A stretch of DNA of 64,000 nucleotides, from the NCBI RefSeq assembly GCF_012062845.1, contig NZ_WWNB01000006.1:102337-166336 (forward strand). The letters are read 5' to 3'. This document shows positions 19,451 through 30,659 of the stretch, one piece after another (the stretch's first letter is position 1; every line of letters begins with the position of its first letter). Under the pieces are notes generated by a model. That model ran no database searches and was not told where the DNA came from. It worked only from the letters and a program-made list of their open reading frames with translations. Both the position numbers and the translations under genes were made by a program. The stretch comes from Halomonas salinarum. GTDB lineage: Bacteria > Pseudomonadota > Gammaproteobacteria > Pseudomonadales > Halomonadaceae.

Positions 19451-20797
19451 TCAGAAGCGGTAGTCCATCGACAGGGCAAAGACATTCGCCGACACATCGT
19501 ATTCGCCGGACAGATTGCCCTTGCTTGCGTTTTCGTTGGTGGCCGTCGCCTCCTGGTCGATCTTGCCACCATCACCGAAGACGCGCATGTAGCCGGCGGT
19601 CACGCCGAGGTTCTCGGTTGCCTGGTAGGTCGCGCCCAGCGTTGCCCAGGTACGATCGGCGTCCGGTACCCGCGGTGTGCGGAACTCGGCACTCGGCACC
19701 GGTGTCTCGTCGTAGCCAAGACCGGTGCGCAGCAGCCACTTGTCGGTCAGCGCGTAGTTGGCGCCCACCGAGTAGGCCCAGGAATCCTCCCAATTCTCGG
19801 TAGTGGTGCTGTCGCCCCCACTATCAAATTCTACCTTCAGTTCCTCGAAGGAGCTCCAGTCGGTCCAGCTGGCATTGGCCATCAGGGCAAGCCTTGGGGT
19901 CAGCTGATGGAAGACACCGATATTGGCATTGGCGGGCGTCGAGATATCGGCCGTGCCGCCGCCGTCAACAATACGAGGATCGGACTCAGCCGCGACGGCT
20001 CCATCTGAATAAGGGGTAGTGCCTTCATAAGACACGCCGCCCTCGAGCTTAAGATCAATTTCAGAGCGGTAGCTAAGGCCCAGGCGCGTCTTGTCGGTGA
20101 CCTGGAAGAGTGTGCCCAGGGTAAAGCCGTAGCCCCAATCATCCCCCGTGACGGTGCCAATAACATCATCCCCCCCTGGAGTTGCTCTAGGGTCACCCTT
20201 CAAGCGAGCAGCTGAGCCAAAGTCGACTGCATTGGAGATAGTCGCATCGCCATATTCGGCGATCAGGCCTGTCGCCACCGACCAGCGGTCATTGACGCGG
20301 AAGTTGATGGTGGGCTGGATATCGATGGTGGTGAGCTCGGTCTCGATGGCGTGATAGCGCCCGATCCAGTCCTCGTCATACTTGGTCGCGAGCCCGTAGG
20401 GCGAGTAGATCGCCAGGCCCAGGTCGATACGCTCGCTGGCACGGGTCTTGACGGCGAAACTCGGCACCACCGCGCTCTCGCCGCCCTGACGGGAACCACC
20501 CCGATCATAGTTGGTTCCGGTGAGGCTAGTGGCTTCGGCATCCTTGAGTTCGAAGTTGGCATCGATATAGGCGACCCCTACAGCCACCTGGTCGCCATCG
20601 ATATTGCCGATGGCGGCCGGGTTATAGGCCATGAAGCTTACATCTTCCGCGCCGGCGGCGGCGTTCGACAGGGCGTTGGCCAGGGTCTTGGCGCTCTGTT
20701 CGCGCACCTGGAAGCCGGCGGCAAAGGCCTGGCTGGCCATCAGGCCGGCAGAGGCAAGGGCAACGGCGATGGCGAGCTTGTTGGTCTTGTAATGCAT
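19451..20797 (-). CDS. fadL: FadL-family outer membrane long-chain fatty acid transporter
   Basis: Outer-membrane beta-barrel that admits long-chain fatty acids or other hydrophobic compounds. The signal peptide (about residues 1-26) ends AQAFAA-like at SQAFAAGF and is followed by the FadL N-terminal plug signature GFQVREQSAKTLANALS and NPAAIG. The protein ends in aromatic phenylalanine (MDYRF), the usual signal for outer-membrane insertion. It has 448 residues. Substrate cannot be told from sequence. A TetR-type palindrome lies 99 bases upstream. Confidence 0.92.
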   Translation of the reverse strand: MHYKTNKLAIAVALASAGLMASQAFAAGFQVREQSAKTLANALSNAAAGAEDVSFMAYNPAAIGNIDGDQVAVGVAYIDANFELKDAEATSLTGTNYDRGGSRQGGESAVVPSFAVKTRASERIDLGLAIYSPYGLATKYDEDWIGRYHAIETELTTIDIQPTINFRVNDRWSVATGLIAEYGDATISNAVDFGSAARLKGDPRATPGGDDVIGTVTGDDWGYGFTLGTLFQVTDKTRLGLSYRSEIDLKLEGGVSYEGTTPYSDGAVAAESDPRIVDGGGTADISTPANANIGVFHQLTPRLALMANASWTDWSSFEELKVEFDSGGDSTTTENWEDSWAYSVGANYALTDKWLLRTGLGYDETPVPSAEFRTPRVPDADRTWATLGATYQATENLGVTAGYMRVFGDGGKIDQEATATNENASKGNLSGEYDVSANVFALSMDYRF

Positions 20798-20895
20798 CGT
20801 TTGGTGTCCTGTTTCAGGAAGGGCTGGCGTTCCTCACCCGCACCAGGCGAGCGGATACCTTCCTTTTGGCGGAAAACGTCGCCCGGATCAAGAAC

Positions 20896-20907
20896 AAACG
20901 ATCGTTT
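20896..20907. promoter_or_regulatory. AAACGATCGTTT palindrome upstream of fadL
   Basis: A perfect 12-bp palindrome lies 99-110 bases before the fadL start. With its flanks (CAAAC-GATC-GTTTT) it is close to the operator described for PsrA, a fatty-acid-responsive TetR regulator of pseudomonads. The match is suggestive only. Confidence 0.4.
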
Positions 20908-21013
20908 TAATGCCAAATTTGCTCATACTTTAGCATCAGGCATCCATTCTCTCTGAACTTTCATAGACTTACTCAACCCACCTGCCGACGCTGGCGGCGG
21001 CGCCAAGCAGCGC

Positions 21014-21045
21014 TTGACCTTTGTGTAACCCAAAGGTTTTACACT
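21014..21045 (+). promoter_or_regulatory. MerR-type promoter and operator of the merR-copA operon
   Basis: TTGACC (21014-21019) and TACACT (21040-21045) are separated by a 20-base spacer, overlong as expected for MerR-activated promoters. Within it lies a perfect inverted repeat, ACCTTTG (21017-21023) and CAAAGGT (21031-21037), with a 7-base centre. The geometry fits activation by the MerR protein encoded 37 bases downstream. Confidence 0.85.
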
Positions 21046-21081
21046 TGAAGCATCAAAGGCCGCGAGCGTCAGGAGAGACCC

Positions 21082-21531
21082 ATGAAAGTCAGCGATCTGG
21101 CCAAAGCCGCCGGGGTAACGTCCGAGACGGTGCGCCACTATACCCGCGAGGGGTTGCTGGCCCCCGCCAAGGATCCCCATAACGGCTATCACCGCTTCGA
21201 TAGCCAGGATCTCGAACGACTGGCTTTCATCCAGCGTGCGCGCACCCTGGGGTTCAGCATCAAGGAGATTCACGAGATTCTTGACCATGCCGACCACGGC
21301 GATTCGCCTTGCCCCCTGGTCCGCGACCTGCTGGCGAGCCGCCTGCCACAAATCCGCGAGCGCATCCAGGAATTAGAGGCGCTGGCGACGCGTATGGAGC
21401 AAGCGCTGGACGCCTGGGCCGACATGCCCGACGGCACGCCAGATGGCCACAGCCTGTGCAGGCTGATCGAGAGCCTGCCCGCCCCATCGACCGACAAGGC
21501 GGCCTCCAACACCGCCAAGGAGGAGGCATGA
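21082..21531 (+). CDS. MerR family metal-responsive regulator
   Basis: A 149-residue MerR protein: N-terminal winged helix ([25 protein letters not shown], then GYHRF), a dimerisation helix, and cysteines at SPCPLV and SLCRLI that could bind metal. It precedes and overlaps a copper ATPase gene by four bases, and its own promoter has the long-spacer MerR architecture, so it probably activates the whole operon. Copper(I) is the natural guess from the partner, but the C-terminus is not a classic CueR C-x7-C loop, so other soft metals remain possible. Confidence 0.88.
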   Translation: MKVSDLAKAAGVTSETVRHYTREGLLAPAKDPHNGYHRFDSQDLERLAFIQRARTLGFSIKEIHEILDHADHGDSPCPLVRDLLASRLPQIRERIQELEALATRMEQALDAWADMPDGTPDGHSLCRLIESLPAPSTDKAASNTAKEEA

Positions 21532-24164
21532 AGCCACCTAATGACGAGACAAGGCAGCCCTTGTCGACGCTTGAACGCCATATCCCCGGCATGAGCTGCC
21601 AGGGCTGCGTGTCACGCATGCGCAAGGCCATCCAGGCCGAAGACCCGGACGCTGACGTAACCGGCAAGCCAGGTGAGAAGCGTCTCGACGTCACCACTAG
21701 CCTCGATGGCGAGCGAGTCGATGCCCTGCTCAAGGACGCAGGCTATCCGGCCGACGAGGCAGCCACATCTGGCGCTGTGGCGACCGACAGCGCAGCGGGC
21801 GCCCCGGCGCCAGGCTCAGAACAGGCATCGGCCCCAGAGCCGCAAGCTGCCGCATCGAATGAACAGCCGGCGCACGACCGGGCGAAGAGCGTGCGTCTAT
21901 CGCTCTCCGGCATGACCTGTGCAAGTTGCGTGAAGAGCATTAAGCAGGCCCTTGAGCGCACCTCGGGTGTCACTGAGGCCGAGGTCAATTTCGCCAGTCA
22001 AACGGCTCAGGTACGGGGTAGCGCCAGCACTCAGACTCTCATTGAGGCCGTCGAAAGCGCCGGTTATGGCGCCTCCCCCATCGAGGACCTGCGCCAGGCC
22101 GAGGCGCGGCGCGCCGAAAACGATCAGCTGGCCTACCGTCAGCGCCGGCGCGGCAGCCTGATGGCGCTGGCGCTGGCCGTGCCACTGATGATCGCCATGT
22201 TCTTTCATCATCCCGACCCGACCGGAGCAGAACGGGGTGTCTGGGGGGTGATCGGTCTGCTGACACTGGGGGTGCTGGCAGGTCCGGGCAGACATTTCTT
22301 CGTCAACGCCGCCAAGGCGCTGCGCCACCACGAGGCCAACATGGACACCCTGGTGGCCATGGGCACCGGCACCGCCTGGCTGTATTCCATGGCCGTGGTC
22401 ATCTTCGCGCCCTGGCTACCCGAGGCAGCCCACAGCCTGTACTTCGAGGCATCAACCATGATCATCGGGCTGATCCTTGCCGGCAACGCCCTGGAGCTCA
22501 AGGCCCGAGGTCGCACCAGCGAGGCCCTTGGCCGTCTGCTCGACCTGCAGTCAAGCACCGCGCGGGTGATCCGCGACGGCAAGGAGCAGGATATCGAGAT
22601 CGATGCCGTACGCACGGGTGATCGCATTCGGGTGCGCCCCGGCGAGCGCCTGCCGGTGGATGGTGAGGTCGAGGACGGCGAGAGTCATGTCGATGAATCC
22701 ATGCTCACCGGCGAGCCGCAGGCGGTCGCCAAGGGCACGGGCGACGAGGTCAGCGCCGGCACGGTCAACGGCCGGGGTAGCCTGATCTATCGCGCGACCC
22801 GCGTCGGCGCCGATACACGACTTGGCCGCATCACCGACCAGGTCGCCCAGGCTCAAGGCTCGCGCCCACCGATCGGCGCCCTGGCCGACCGGGTCGCCGG
22901 CGTTTTCGTGCCCACGGTGATGATCATCGCCGTTGCCACGGCGCTGGTCTGGTTCAACGTCGGCCCCGAGCCCCGGGTGCTGCACATGCTGATCACCGCC
23001 ACGGCGGTACTGATCATTGCCTGCCCCTGCGCCCTGGGGCTCGCCACGCCACTCTCGACCATGATCGGAGTCGGCAAGGCCGCCGAGCATGGCGTGCTGA
23101 TCCGAAACGGTGAGGCCCTGCAGATGGCAAGCAGCCTGACCACGCTGGTGGTGGACAAGACCGGCACTCTCACCGAGGGCAAGCCGCGTGTCACCGAAAC
23201 GCAGTTCCTCGATGAGCAGGCCGATGCAACGCAGACGCTTGGCTTTATTGCAGGGCTCGAGCAGGGATCGGAACACCCGCTGGCCGCGGCTTTGCTGTCG
23301 CATGCCGAGCAGGAGGGAGCAACGCCAGCCACCGTCAGGGACTTCACCAGCGTGACCGGTGGCGGCGTCAAGGCCACCACCGAGCAAGGACAGTCGCTGC
23401 TGCTCGGCAACGCCAGACTGCTCAAGGACCAGGGCGTGGACCTGACCCCGGGCGAGGCCATCGTCGAGCGGCTCGAGGGCAAGGCGCGCACCGTGGTGCA
23501 GCTGGCCGTCGATGGCCGACTCGCGGCCGTCTTCGGCATCAGTGACCCGCTACGCGAGGACAGCCGCGCAGCCGTGCAACGCCTGCAGAAAGATGGCCTC
23601 AAGGTGGTGATGCTGACCGGCGACAACGCCCATACCGCCGCTGCCATCGGCCAGGAGGTGGGCATCGACGAGGTGCGCGCCGGGCTGCTGCCCGAGGACA
23701 AGCACGCCGAGATCGAACGTCTTCAGGCCAATGGCGAGGTCGTGGGGATGGTCGGCGATGGCATCAACGACGCCCCGGCACTGGCTCAAGCCAACGTCGG
23801 TTTCGCGATCGGTCAAGGCACCGACGTGGCCATCGAGAGTGCCGGCATCACCCTGATGAGAAGCTCGCTGCATGGCGTGGCCGATGCCATCGAAATCAGT
23901 CGCGCGACCCTTGCCAACATCAAGCAGAACCTGTGGGGCGCCTTTGGCTATAACACCCTCTGCATCCCCATCGCAGCGGGTGTGCTCTACCCCGCTACCG
24001 GCTGGCTGCTGTCGCCGATGATCGCCGCGGCGGCCATGTCGCTGTCATCGGTCACGGTGGTCACCAATGCCAGCCGGCTGCGCCGCTTCCGGCCCTTGTC
24101 CGGGGCCTCGCCGCAGGCCGCAAGCGCTTCCGTCCACACCGATAAGCAGGAGGCTCACTCATGA
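21528..24164 (+). CDS. copA: Copper-translocating P-type ATPase (P1B-1)
   Basis: Exports Cu(I) from the cytoplasm. The 878 residues contain two N-terminal heavy-metal-associated domains, the first with GMSCQGC (about residue 22) and the second with GMTCASC (about 130), joined by an Ala/Pro/Gln-rich linker. The core has the membrane CPC motif ([13 protein letters not shown]), the phosphorylated Asp in DKTGTLT, TGE actuator (LTGEPQAV) and hinge [10 protein letters not shown]. The start overlaps the merR stop (ATGA) and AGGAGG precedes it. The first HMA domain is atypical around its second half. Confidence 0.95.
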   Translation: MKPPNDETRQPLSTLERHIPGMSCQGCVSRMRKAIQAEDPDADVTGKPGEKRLDVTTSLDGERVDALLKDAGYPADEAATSGAVATDSAAGAPAPGSEQASAPEPQAAASNEQPAHDRAKSVRLSLSGMTCASCVKSIKQALERTSGVTEAEVNFASQTAQVRGSASTQTLIEAVESAGYGASPIEDLRQAEARRAENDQLAYRQRRRGSLMALALAVPLMIAMFFHHPDPTGAERGVWGVIGLLTLGVLAGPGRHFFVNAAKALRHHEANMDTLVAMGTGTAWLYSMAVVIFAPWLPEAAHSLYFEASTMIIGLILAGNALELKARGRTSEALGRLLDLQSSTARVIRDGKEQDIEIDAVRTGDRIRVRPGERLPVDGEVEDGESHVDESMLTGEPQAVAKGTGDEVSAGTVNGRGSLIYRATRVGADTRLGRITDQVAQAQGSRPPIGALADRVAGVFVPTVMIIAVATALVWFNVGPEPRVLHMLITATAVLIIACPCALGLATPLSTMIGVGKAAEHGVLIRNGEALQMASSLTTLVVDKTGTLTEGKPRVTETQFLDEQADATQTLGFIAGLEQGSEHPLAAALLSHAEQEGATPATVRDFTSVTGGGVKATTEQGQSLLLGNARLLKDQGVDLTPGEAIVERLEGKARTVVQLAVDGRLAAVFGISDPLREDSRAAVQRLQKDGLKVVMLTGDNAHTAAAIGQEVGIDEVRAGLLPEDKHAEIERLQANGEVVGMVGDGINDAPALAQANVGFAIGQGTDVAIESAGITLMRSSLHGVADAIEISRATLANIKQNLWGAFGYNTLCIPIAAGVLYPATGWLLSPMIAAAAMSLSSVTVVTNASRLRRFRPLSGASPQAASASVHTDKQEAHS

Positions 24165-24235
24165 CGCTACTGATCAACCTCGGTGGTATCGCGCTGATCG
24201 GCGCCATCGTCTGGTGGTTCTGGCTCGGTTCCTAA
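24161..24235 (+). CDS. 24-residue membrane peptide overlapping copA
   Basis: Begins at the ATG that overlaps the copA stop (ATGA), with GCAGGAGGCT upstream as a strong ribosome site, and ends at TAA after 24 codons. Nearly the whole peptide is one hydrophobic segment ([17 protein letters not shown]). The sequence resembles the N-terminal membrane anchor of small cupredoxin proteins often encoded after copper ATPases, but no cupredoxin domain follows. It is either a genuine small membrane protein of the copper operon or the stump of a truncated gene. Confidence 0.6.
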   Translation: MTLLINLGGIALIGAIVWWFWLGS

Positions 24236-24287
24236 GCGGGCCCGTAACCGCCCGGTTCCTGAGCAGTCCCGAAGTCGCTCGGGCGGC

Positions 24288-25025
24288 TCAGCTGACACCG
24301 ATATAGCGGCCGGGTTTGTGATTGAGGGCGATGATCAGGTTCATGGTCACCGCTCCCAGCACCGATAGCGCGATACTGTCGGGGTCGAGCACCAAAAAAG
24401 ACAGGCCCAGGATCAGCATATCGACACCGAGCTGCACATAGCCTGCCCGCCAGCCATAACGCTCCTGCAGATAAAGCGCCAGGATGTTGATGCCGCCAAG
24501 GCTGGTGCGATGACGAATCAGCACCAGCAGGCCGATCCCCAGGAGACTGCCACCGATCACCGCCGCATAGACCGGGTTTAGCGCGGCGATATCGATCCAG
24601 CGCGGCGTCAGGGTCGCGAAGATCGACAGCAGAGCGGTGGCGATGAAGGTGCGCAGGGTAAAGGACCAGCCCATGCGCTTGATCGCCAGATAGTAGAACG
24701 GCAGGTTGATGAGAAAGAACATGCCGCCAAAACCGATGCCGGTGACGTACTGCGCGAGCAGTGCCAGGCCAGCGGTACTGCCGGCAAGGAGCATCGCCTG
24801 GGAGTAGAAGGTCACCCCCAGCGCGACCAGCAGGGTCCCCAGCAGCATCGCCAGCGCGTCCTCGTGGAGACGATGCGGGTCCTGAGGCACGTCTTCGGGC
24901 TCGACGTCTTCAAGCTCCGGGCGCTCGCCCTGATCAATGCCCCCCTCCTGCCCCTCATCCCGCGGCGACGCGGCGACATCCTGGCCGTTCTTCAAAGGGG
25001 TAGACTCACTATGTTCCTTGCTCAT
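24288..25025 (-). CDS. YitT family membrane protein
   Basis: A 245-residue protein with an acidic, hydrophilic N-terminal tail of about 55 residues and then five or six hydrophobic segments. The core (GVTFYSQAMLLAGSTAGLAL, FFLINLPFYYLAIKRMGWSF, SLGGINILALYLQERYG) matches the YitT/YczE-like family of inner-membrane proteins of unknown function. It lies convergent to the copper operon and downstream of recJ, 70 bases apart, possibly in one transcript. Transport of an unknown substrate is an inference only. Confidence 0.85.
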   Translation of the reverse strand: MSKEHSESTPLKNGQDVAASPRDEGQEGGIDQGERPELEDVEPEDVPQDPHRLHEDALAMLLGTLLVALGVTFYSQAMLLAGSTAGLALLAQYVTGIGFGGMFFLINLPFYYLAIKRMGWSFTLRTFIATALLSIFATLTPRWIDIAALNPVYAAVIGGSLLGIGLLVLIRHRTSLGGINILALYLQERYGWRAGYVQLGVDMLILGLSFLVLDPDSIALSVLGAVTMNLIIALNHKPGRYIGVS

Positions 25026-25095
25026 CGACAGCCTCCACTGGCAGCTCGTTCATACGCATTCACACAGGATCACGCAAAGGGATAAGGCCCACGGC

Positions 25096-26907
25096 TCAAG
25101 GCGTTGTCAGCGGCTCGGCATGCTCGATCATCAACTGCAGAGACTCGCGTCCCTTCCAGCGGTTGCGATTGAGCTTGAAGGCACAACGCAGCCGGTCGCC
25201 GAGCCCGAAGGCCGGCACCTCGCCAGGTGTCAGGGCGCGGAACCAGATCGCGCGCACCGTGCTATGCCCATGGCCGAGTTCCAGCATCAGATGGCTGCCA
25301 TCGGCCCCCACCGGGCGCAGTGACTCGACCAGGAAGTCGCCTTCGAATAACGGCGCCTCGAATTCGCGACCGAAGGGCGCCAGCCGCGCCAACTCATCGA
25401 GGGTGGCAAGCGACAGCTGCTCCGGCGTCAGAGTCCCGTCGGTAAAGACACAGGGGTAAAGCTCACGTCCGCCGAGCTGCTCGCCTGCCGCCTGCCAGAT
25501 CGCCCGACGAAAGTCATCGAGCCGTTCACGTGGCAGGCCGATGCCGGCCGCCCCGCGATGGCCGCCGAAGCGTGGCAACGCCTCCGGCGCCAGGTCATGG
25601 GCCCGCTGCAGGGCATCACGCAGATGAAGGCCTTCAATAGAGCGCCCGGAGCCGGTCAGCATCCCGGCAGTCGCCGCCGGGGTCAGCACCAGTGCCGGGC
25701 GGCCGAAGGCCTGCACCAGGCGTGAGGCGACGATACCCTGCACGCCGGCATGCCCGGTCTCCAGAAAGATCACCAATGCCGGCACGTCATCGGCGAGCTG
25801 GTCGGCGGCCAGGGCCTTGGCCTCCTCGGCCATGTCGGCTTCGATGGCCTTGCGCGACTGGTTATCCTGATCCAGCACCTCGAGATGGCGCGCCGCCGTG
25901 CCGTCGTCGGCGGCCAGCATGAAGTGCAGCGCCGCATAGGGGTCATCGAGGCGCGAGCGGGCATTGATGCGCGGCCCCATCTGAAAAGCCAGGGTCTCGG
26001 CGTCGAAGGGAACGCTGTCCGGGCCCAGCCGCGCCGCCATGGTCCGCCAGCAAGCGGCCTCCATGCGATTGATCAGGGTCAGGCCGTGATTGACCACGGC
26101 ACGGTTGGCGGCGCTGCCGCCAAGCGACACGCAGTCGGCGACGGTACCCAGCGCCACATAGGAGAGCCAGGGCGAGAGCTTGGGCGTCGAGGATGACAGA
26201 ACGCCCCAATCGATCAGCACCTGGCGAGCCAGCGACATGGTCAGCCAGGCGACCATGCAACCGGCAATGGTCGGGTCCGGGTAATCGCAGTCGTCCCGCG
26301 TCGGGTTGACGGTGGCGTAGGCCGAGGCCGGCGGCCCCTCCTGCGGCAAGGCGTGGTGGTCGGTGACCACGACATCGAGTCCTGCCTCCTTGAGCCTGGC
26401 GATGCGCGGTTCATCAGAGCTGCCACAGTCGGCGGTGATCACAAGCCTGGGGCCCGGCGACAGCTGCAGGGTGCGCTCGACCAGCGGCAGGCTAATGCCG
26501 TAGCCATCATTGATGCGATGGCCGATCAGGCTGTGCAGGCGTGACTCAGGTACGCCGAACAGCTCGTTGAGGGTGCGCCGGATCACCACGTGCGAGGTGA
26601 TGCCGTCGACGTCGTAGTCGGTGAGGATACCGATATGCTCCCCTTCGACCACCGCCTGGGCAATGCGCTCGGCGGCGCGGCGGGCGTCCTTCAGCCGTTC
26701 GGGATGCGCCAGGTGGCGAAGGCTTGGCGACACCAGGGACGCAATCTCGCCTTGATAGCCGGCCAGCCGCCCGGCCAGCACCCGTGCCTGCAGTTCGGAC
26801 AGCCCCTCGGACTGGGCACGGGCATAGAGCGCCTCGTCACGCGGGCGCGGGGCGAGGCGCGGCTTGAGCGAGGTGGCAGGCGGTGTCGAAAGCGAGGCGG
26901 GTTCCAC
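25096..26907 (-). CDS. recJ: Single-stranded-DNA-specific 5'-3' exonuclease RecJ
   Basis: Degrades single-stranded DNA 5' to 3' in recombination and mismatch repair. Of 603 residues, the N-terminal DHH domain shows DYDVDGITS, ADCGSSD and VTDHHALP; the C-terminal DHHA1 domain has FGGHRGAAGIGL; an OB-fold follows (LELGHGHSTVRAIWF). All metal-binding motifs are intact. thrC lies upstream and ends in its own terminator, so recJ probably has a separate promoter. Confidence 0.96.
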   Translation of the reverse strand: MEPASLSTPPATSLKPRLAPRPRDEALYARAQSEGLSELQARVLAGRLAGYQGEIASLVSPSLRHLAHPERLKDARRAAERIAQAVVEGEHIGILTDYDVDGITSHVVIRRTLNELFGVPESRLHSLIGHRINDGYGISLPLVERTLQLSPGPRLVITADCGSSDEPRIARLKEAGLDVVVTDHHALPQEGPPASAYATVNPTRDDCDYPDPTIAGCMVAWLTMSLARQVLIDWGVLSSSTPKLSPWLSYVALGTVADCVSLGGSAANRAVVNHGLTLINRMEAACWRTMAARLGPDSVPFDAETLAFQMGPRINARSRLDDPYAALHFMLAADDGTAARHLEVLDQDNQSRKAIEADMAEEAKALAADQLADDVPALVIFLETGHAGVQGIVASRLVQAFGRPALVLTPAATAGMLTGSGRSIEGLHLRDALQRAHDLAPEALPRFGGHRGAAGIGLPRERLDDFRRAIWQAAGEQLGGRELYPCVFTDGTLTPEQLSLATLDELARLAPFGREFEAPLFEGDFLVESLRPVGADGSHLMLELGHGHSTVRAIWFRALTPGEVPAFGLGDRLRCAFKLNRNRWKGRESLQLMIEHAEPLTTP

Positions 26908-26943
26908 GGCGGCTCCTCAAGGGGACACGGGAAGAGAATGACG

Positions 26944-26968
26944 AAAAACGCCCGGCGGACCGGGCGTC
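26944..26968 (-). terminator. Terminator after thrC
   Basis: On the minus strand ACGCCCGG, a four-base loop, CCGGGCGT and a TTTTTCG run. It lies 39 bases downstream of the thrC stop. Confidence 0.85.
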
Positions 26969-27006
26969 ATGACGACTCGAGAAGTAAAGCCTCGAGGGGT
27001 GACGGC

Positions 27007-28395
27007 TCAGCGGCGCTGCTCGGCAACGAAGCGCTGTACCGCGTCGAGCTCGGCGGGCAGCACCGTGTAGCGCTCCTCGCGCTCGAGCAGGTCATCCATG
27101 TGCGGCGGCAGCGGTACCCCCGGGAAACCGGCCTTGACCACTGCTTCAGCGAACTTGGCCGGGTGGGCGGTGGCGAGCGTAATCATCGGCGTTGCCGCAT
27201 CGGCTCGCGCACGCTCGGCGGCCCGGTAACCGGTCGCGGTGTGCGGATCAAGCACCTCCTGGGTGCGATGATGCGCCTCGCGGATCACCTCGAGGATGGT
27301 GGCATCGTCGACGCTGTGGCTTGCAAATTTCTCACGCAACTTGGCGACTGGCGCCTCGGCAAGCGCCGTAGGCTCCTCCTGGAAGCGCTCGAGCAGGGCC
27401 GCCACGGCATGGCCGTCACGCTCGTAGGCATCGAACAGCAGGCGTTCGAAGTTCGACGACACCACGATATCCATCGACGGCGCCAGGGTCGCAGCGAGCT
27501 CCTGCTTGGAGAAGTCGTTGGCGGCCAGGGTGCGGTGCAGAATATCGTTGGCGTTGGTGGCGATGATGAACTGCTTGACCGGCAACCCCATCTGATACGC
27601 CATGTAGCCGGCGAAGACATTGCCGAAGTTCGCCGACGGTACGCTGAAGCTGACCTCACGGTGCGGCGCACCAACCGCCACGGCGGAGGCCACGTAGTAG
27701 ACGATCTGGGCCATGATGCGCGCCCAGTTGATCGAATTGACCGCCACCAGCCGGGTGCCGTTCAGGAAGTCCTGATTGGCAAAGCTGGCCTTGACCATGG
27801 CCTGGGCGTCGTCGAAGTTGCCTTCGATGGCAACGTTGAAGACGTTATCGGCCAGCACCGTGGTCATCTGGCGACGCTGCACCTCCGAGACCCGGTTGTG
27901 CGGGTGGAGGATGAAGATATCCAGGTTGTCGCAGTGGCGGCAGCCCTCGATAGCCGCCGAGCCGGTGTCGCCGGAGGTCGCCCCCATGATCACCGCGCGC
28001 TCGCCGCGCTTGTTCAGGAAGTGGTCGAGCACGCGACCCAGCAGCTGAAGCGCCACGTCCTTGAAGGCAAGCGTCGGGCCATGGAACAGCTCGAGCAGGA
28101 AGTGGTTGGCGTCGAGCTGATTGAGCGGCACCACGGCATCGTGGCTGAAGGTCGCGTAGGCGTCCTTGACCAGGCCACGGAAGGTATCATCATCGATCTC
28201 GCCGTTGACGAACGGCTTCATCACCCGAAAGGCGATCTCGGCATAGGAGCAGCCGGCCATGTCGGCCAGTTCTTCCTTTGACAACTGAGGGACGGTTTCA
28301 GGCACATAGAGGCCGCCGTCGCTGGCCATACCGGTCAGCACGACCTCCTCGAAGGACAATGCGGGCGCCTGCCCGCGGGTACTGATATAACGCAT
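27007..28395 (-). CDS. thrC: Threonine synthase
   Basis: PLP enzyme converting O-phosphohomoserine to threonine. The 462-residue protein starts MRYISTRGQAPALSFEEV and has the PLP lysine in GPTLAFKDVALQLLGR, ATSGDTGSAAIEG (phosphate loop) and SVPSANFGNVFAGYMAY. It belongs to the longer threonine synthase type found in yeast, plants and many proteobacteria. It follows hom by 109 bases on the same strand, so both last steps of the pathway from aspartate semialdehyde are co-located. Confidence 0.96.
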   Translation of the reverse strand: MRYISTRGQAPALSFEEVVLTGMASDGGLYVPETVPQLSKEELADMAGCSYAEIAFRVMKPFVNGEIDDDTFRGLVKDAYATFSHDAVVPLNQLDANHFLLELFHGPTLAFKDVALQLLGRVLDHFLNKRGERAVIMGATSGDTGSAAIEGCRHCDNLDIFILHPHNRVSEVQRRQMTTVLADNVFNVAIEGNFDDAQAMVKASFANQDFLNGTRLVAVNSINWARIMAQIVYYVASAVAVGAPHREVSFSVPSANFGNVFAGYMAYQMGLPVKQFIIATNANDILHRTLAANDFSKQELAATLAPSMDIVVSSNFERLLFDAYERDGHAVAALLERFQEEPTALAEAPVAKLREKFASHSVDDATILEVIREAHHRTQEVLDPHTATGYRAAERARADAATPMITLATAHPAKFAEAVVKAGFPGVPLPPHMDDLLEREERYTVLPAELDAVQRFVAEQRR

Positions 28396-28504
28396 CGTTC
28401 GATCCTGTGTTCGCGTCCCGCCCTCACTAGGCGAGACACGTTGTCCAGCGCACGATCGGCCCCGCTGCTTGAGGCGCTAAGCTCAGGGCCGCCGATTGTC
28501 GTTG

Positions 28505-29821
<1,317 letters not shown>

Positions 29822-29925
29822 CGTTTTGCTCCCTTTACACAGGTGTTCGATTGTTCGTCTTGTCGACGACCGTGGTGCAAGGACGGCAGGACGAATCGCC
29901 GCCATAACACCCAGTCGATCGGCTG

Positions 29926-30657
29926 TTATCCATTCACGCCCAGCATTTCCGCCAGCCGCTCGGCCGGCACGTAGCCCGGCACCAGGCGCCCGTCAGGCAA
30001 CACAATGGCCGGTGTGCCCTGTACGCCAAGCTCCATGCCCAGATGATACTGTGACTCGACCGGATTGTCGCAGTCTGGAGCGACATCCAGCGACTCGCCG
30101 CGTTTGCTGGCGGTCATGGCTTCGGCCGGATTGGCCGCGCACCACACCTGGCTCAGCAGCCGGGCCCCCTCGGAACCCGCGCCGGCTCGCGGAAAGGCCA
30201 GGTAATTCACGGCGATGTCCATGTCATTGAGCGCTGGCACTTCTTCATGCAGACGCTGGCAATAGGGGCAGGTCGTATCGGTAAAGACATGGATCGTCGC
30301 CTTTGGCGGTTCGTCACCGCGAAAGATCACCTGCTCACTCTCTGGAACGGAGGCAATACGCGCGGCGCGCTGGGCGTTGCGCGATTGCTCGCTGAGATTC
30401 ACCAGGCCGTCCGCGTCATTCTTGTAGATATCACCGACGATGAAGTGCTCACCGGCGGCATCACTGTAGAAGATTTCACCATTGGCCAGATGCACTTCCC
30501 AAAGGCCCTCGACGGGGGTGTCGCGCACCTGCTCGACAGGCATGACCTCACCATTGACGGTAAGGTCATCGGTCAGCGCCTTTGGCGGCGCCGCCATGAC
30601 CTGGACGGAAAGCAGGCCAGCCAAGAGGCCGGTGGCGGTAAGCAGCAGTCGATTCAT
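29926..30657 (-). CDS. dsbC: Thiol:disulfide interchange protein DsbC
   Basis: Periplasmic disulfide isomerase. A signal peptide (about residues 1-22, ending VMAAPP) is followed by an N-terminal dimerisation domain and a thioredoxin-like domain with the CPYC active site (TDTTCPYCQRLHEE) and the cis-proline loop GVQGTPAIVL. A second cysteine pair (WCAAN and PDCDN) is also present. The ATG at 30657 with GAGG six bases upstream is preferred to a TTG two codons earlier, which would lie too close to that site. It begins two bases after the xerD stop; hom follows. Confidence 0.93.
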   Translation of the reverse strand: MNRLLLTATGLLAGLLSVQVMAAPPKALTDDLTVNGEVMPVEQVRDTPVEGLWEVHLANGEIFYSDAAGEHFIVGDIYKNDADGLVNLSEQSRNAQRAARIASVPESEQVIFRGDEPPKATIHVFTDTTCPYCQRLHEEVPALNDMDIAVNYLAFPRAGAGSEGARLLSQVWCAANPAEAMTASKRGESLDVAPDCDNPVESQYHLGMELGVQGTPAIVLPDGRLVPGYVPAERLAEMLGVNG

Positions 30658-30659
30658 GG

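Noticed and set aside
26590..28281. 563-codon plus-strand open frame across recJ and thrC
   Set aside because: It spans the intergenic terminator and two well-supported genes on the opposite strand and shows no protein family features.
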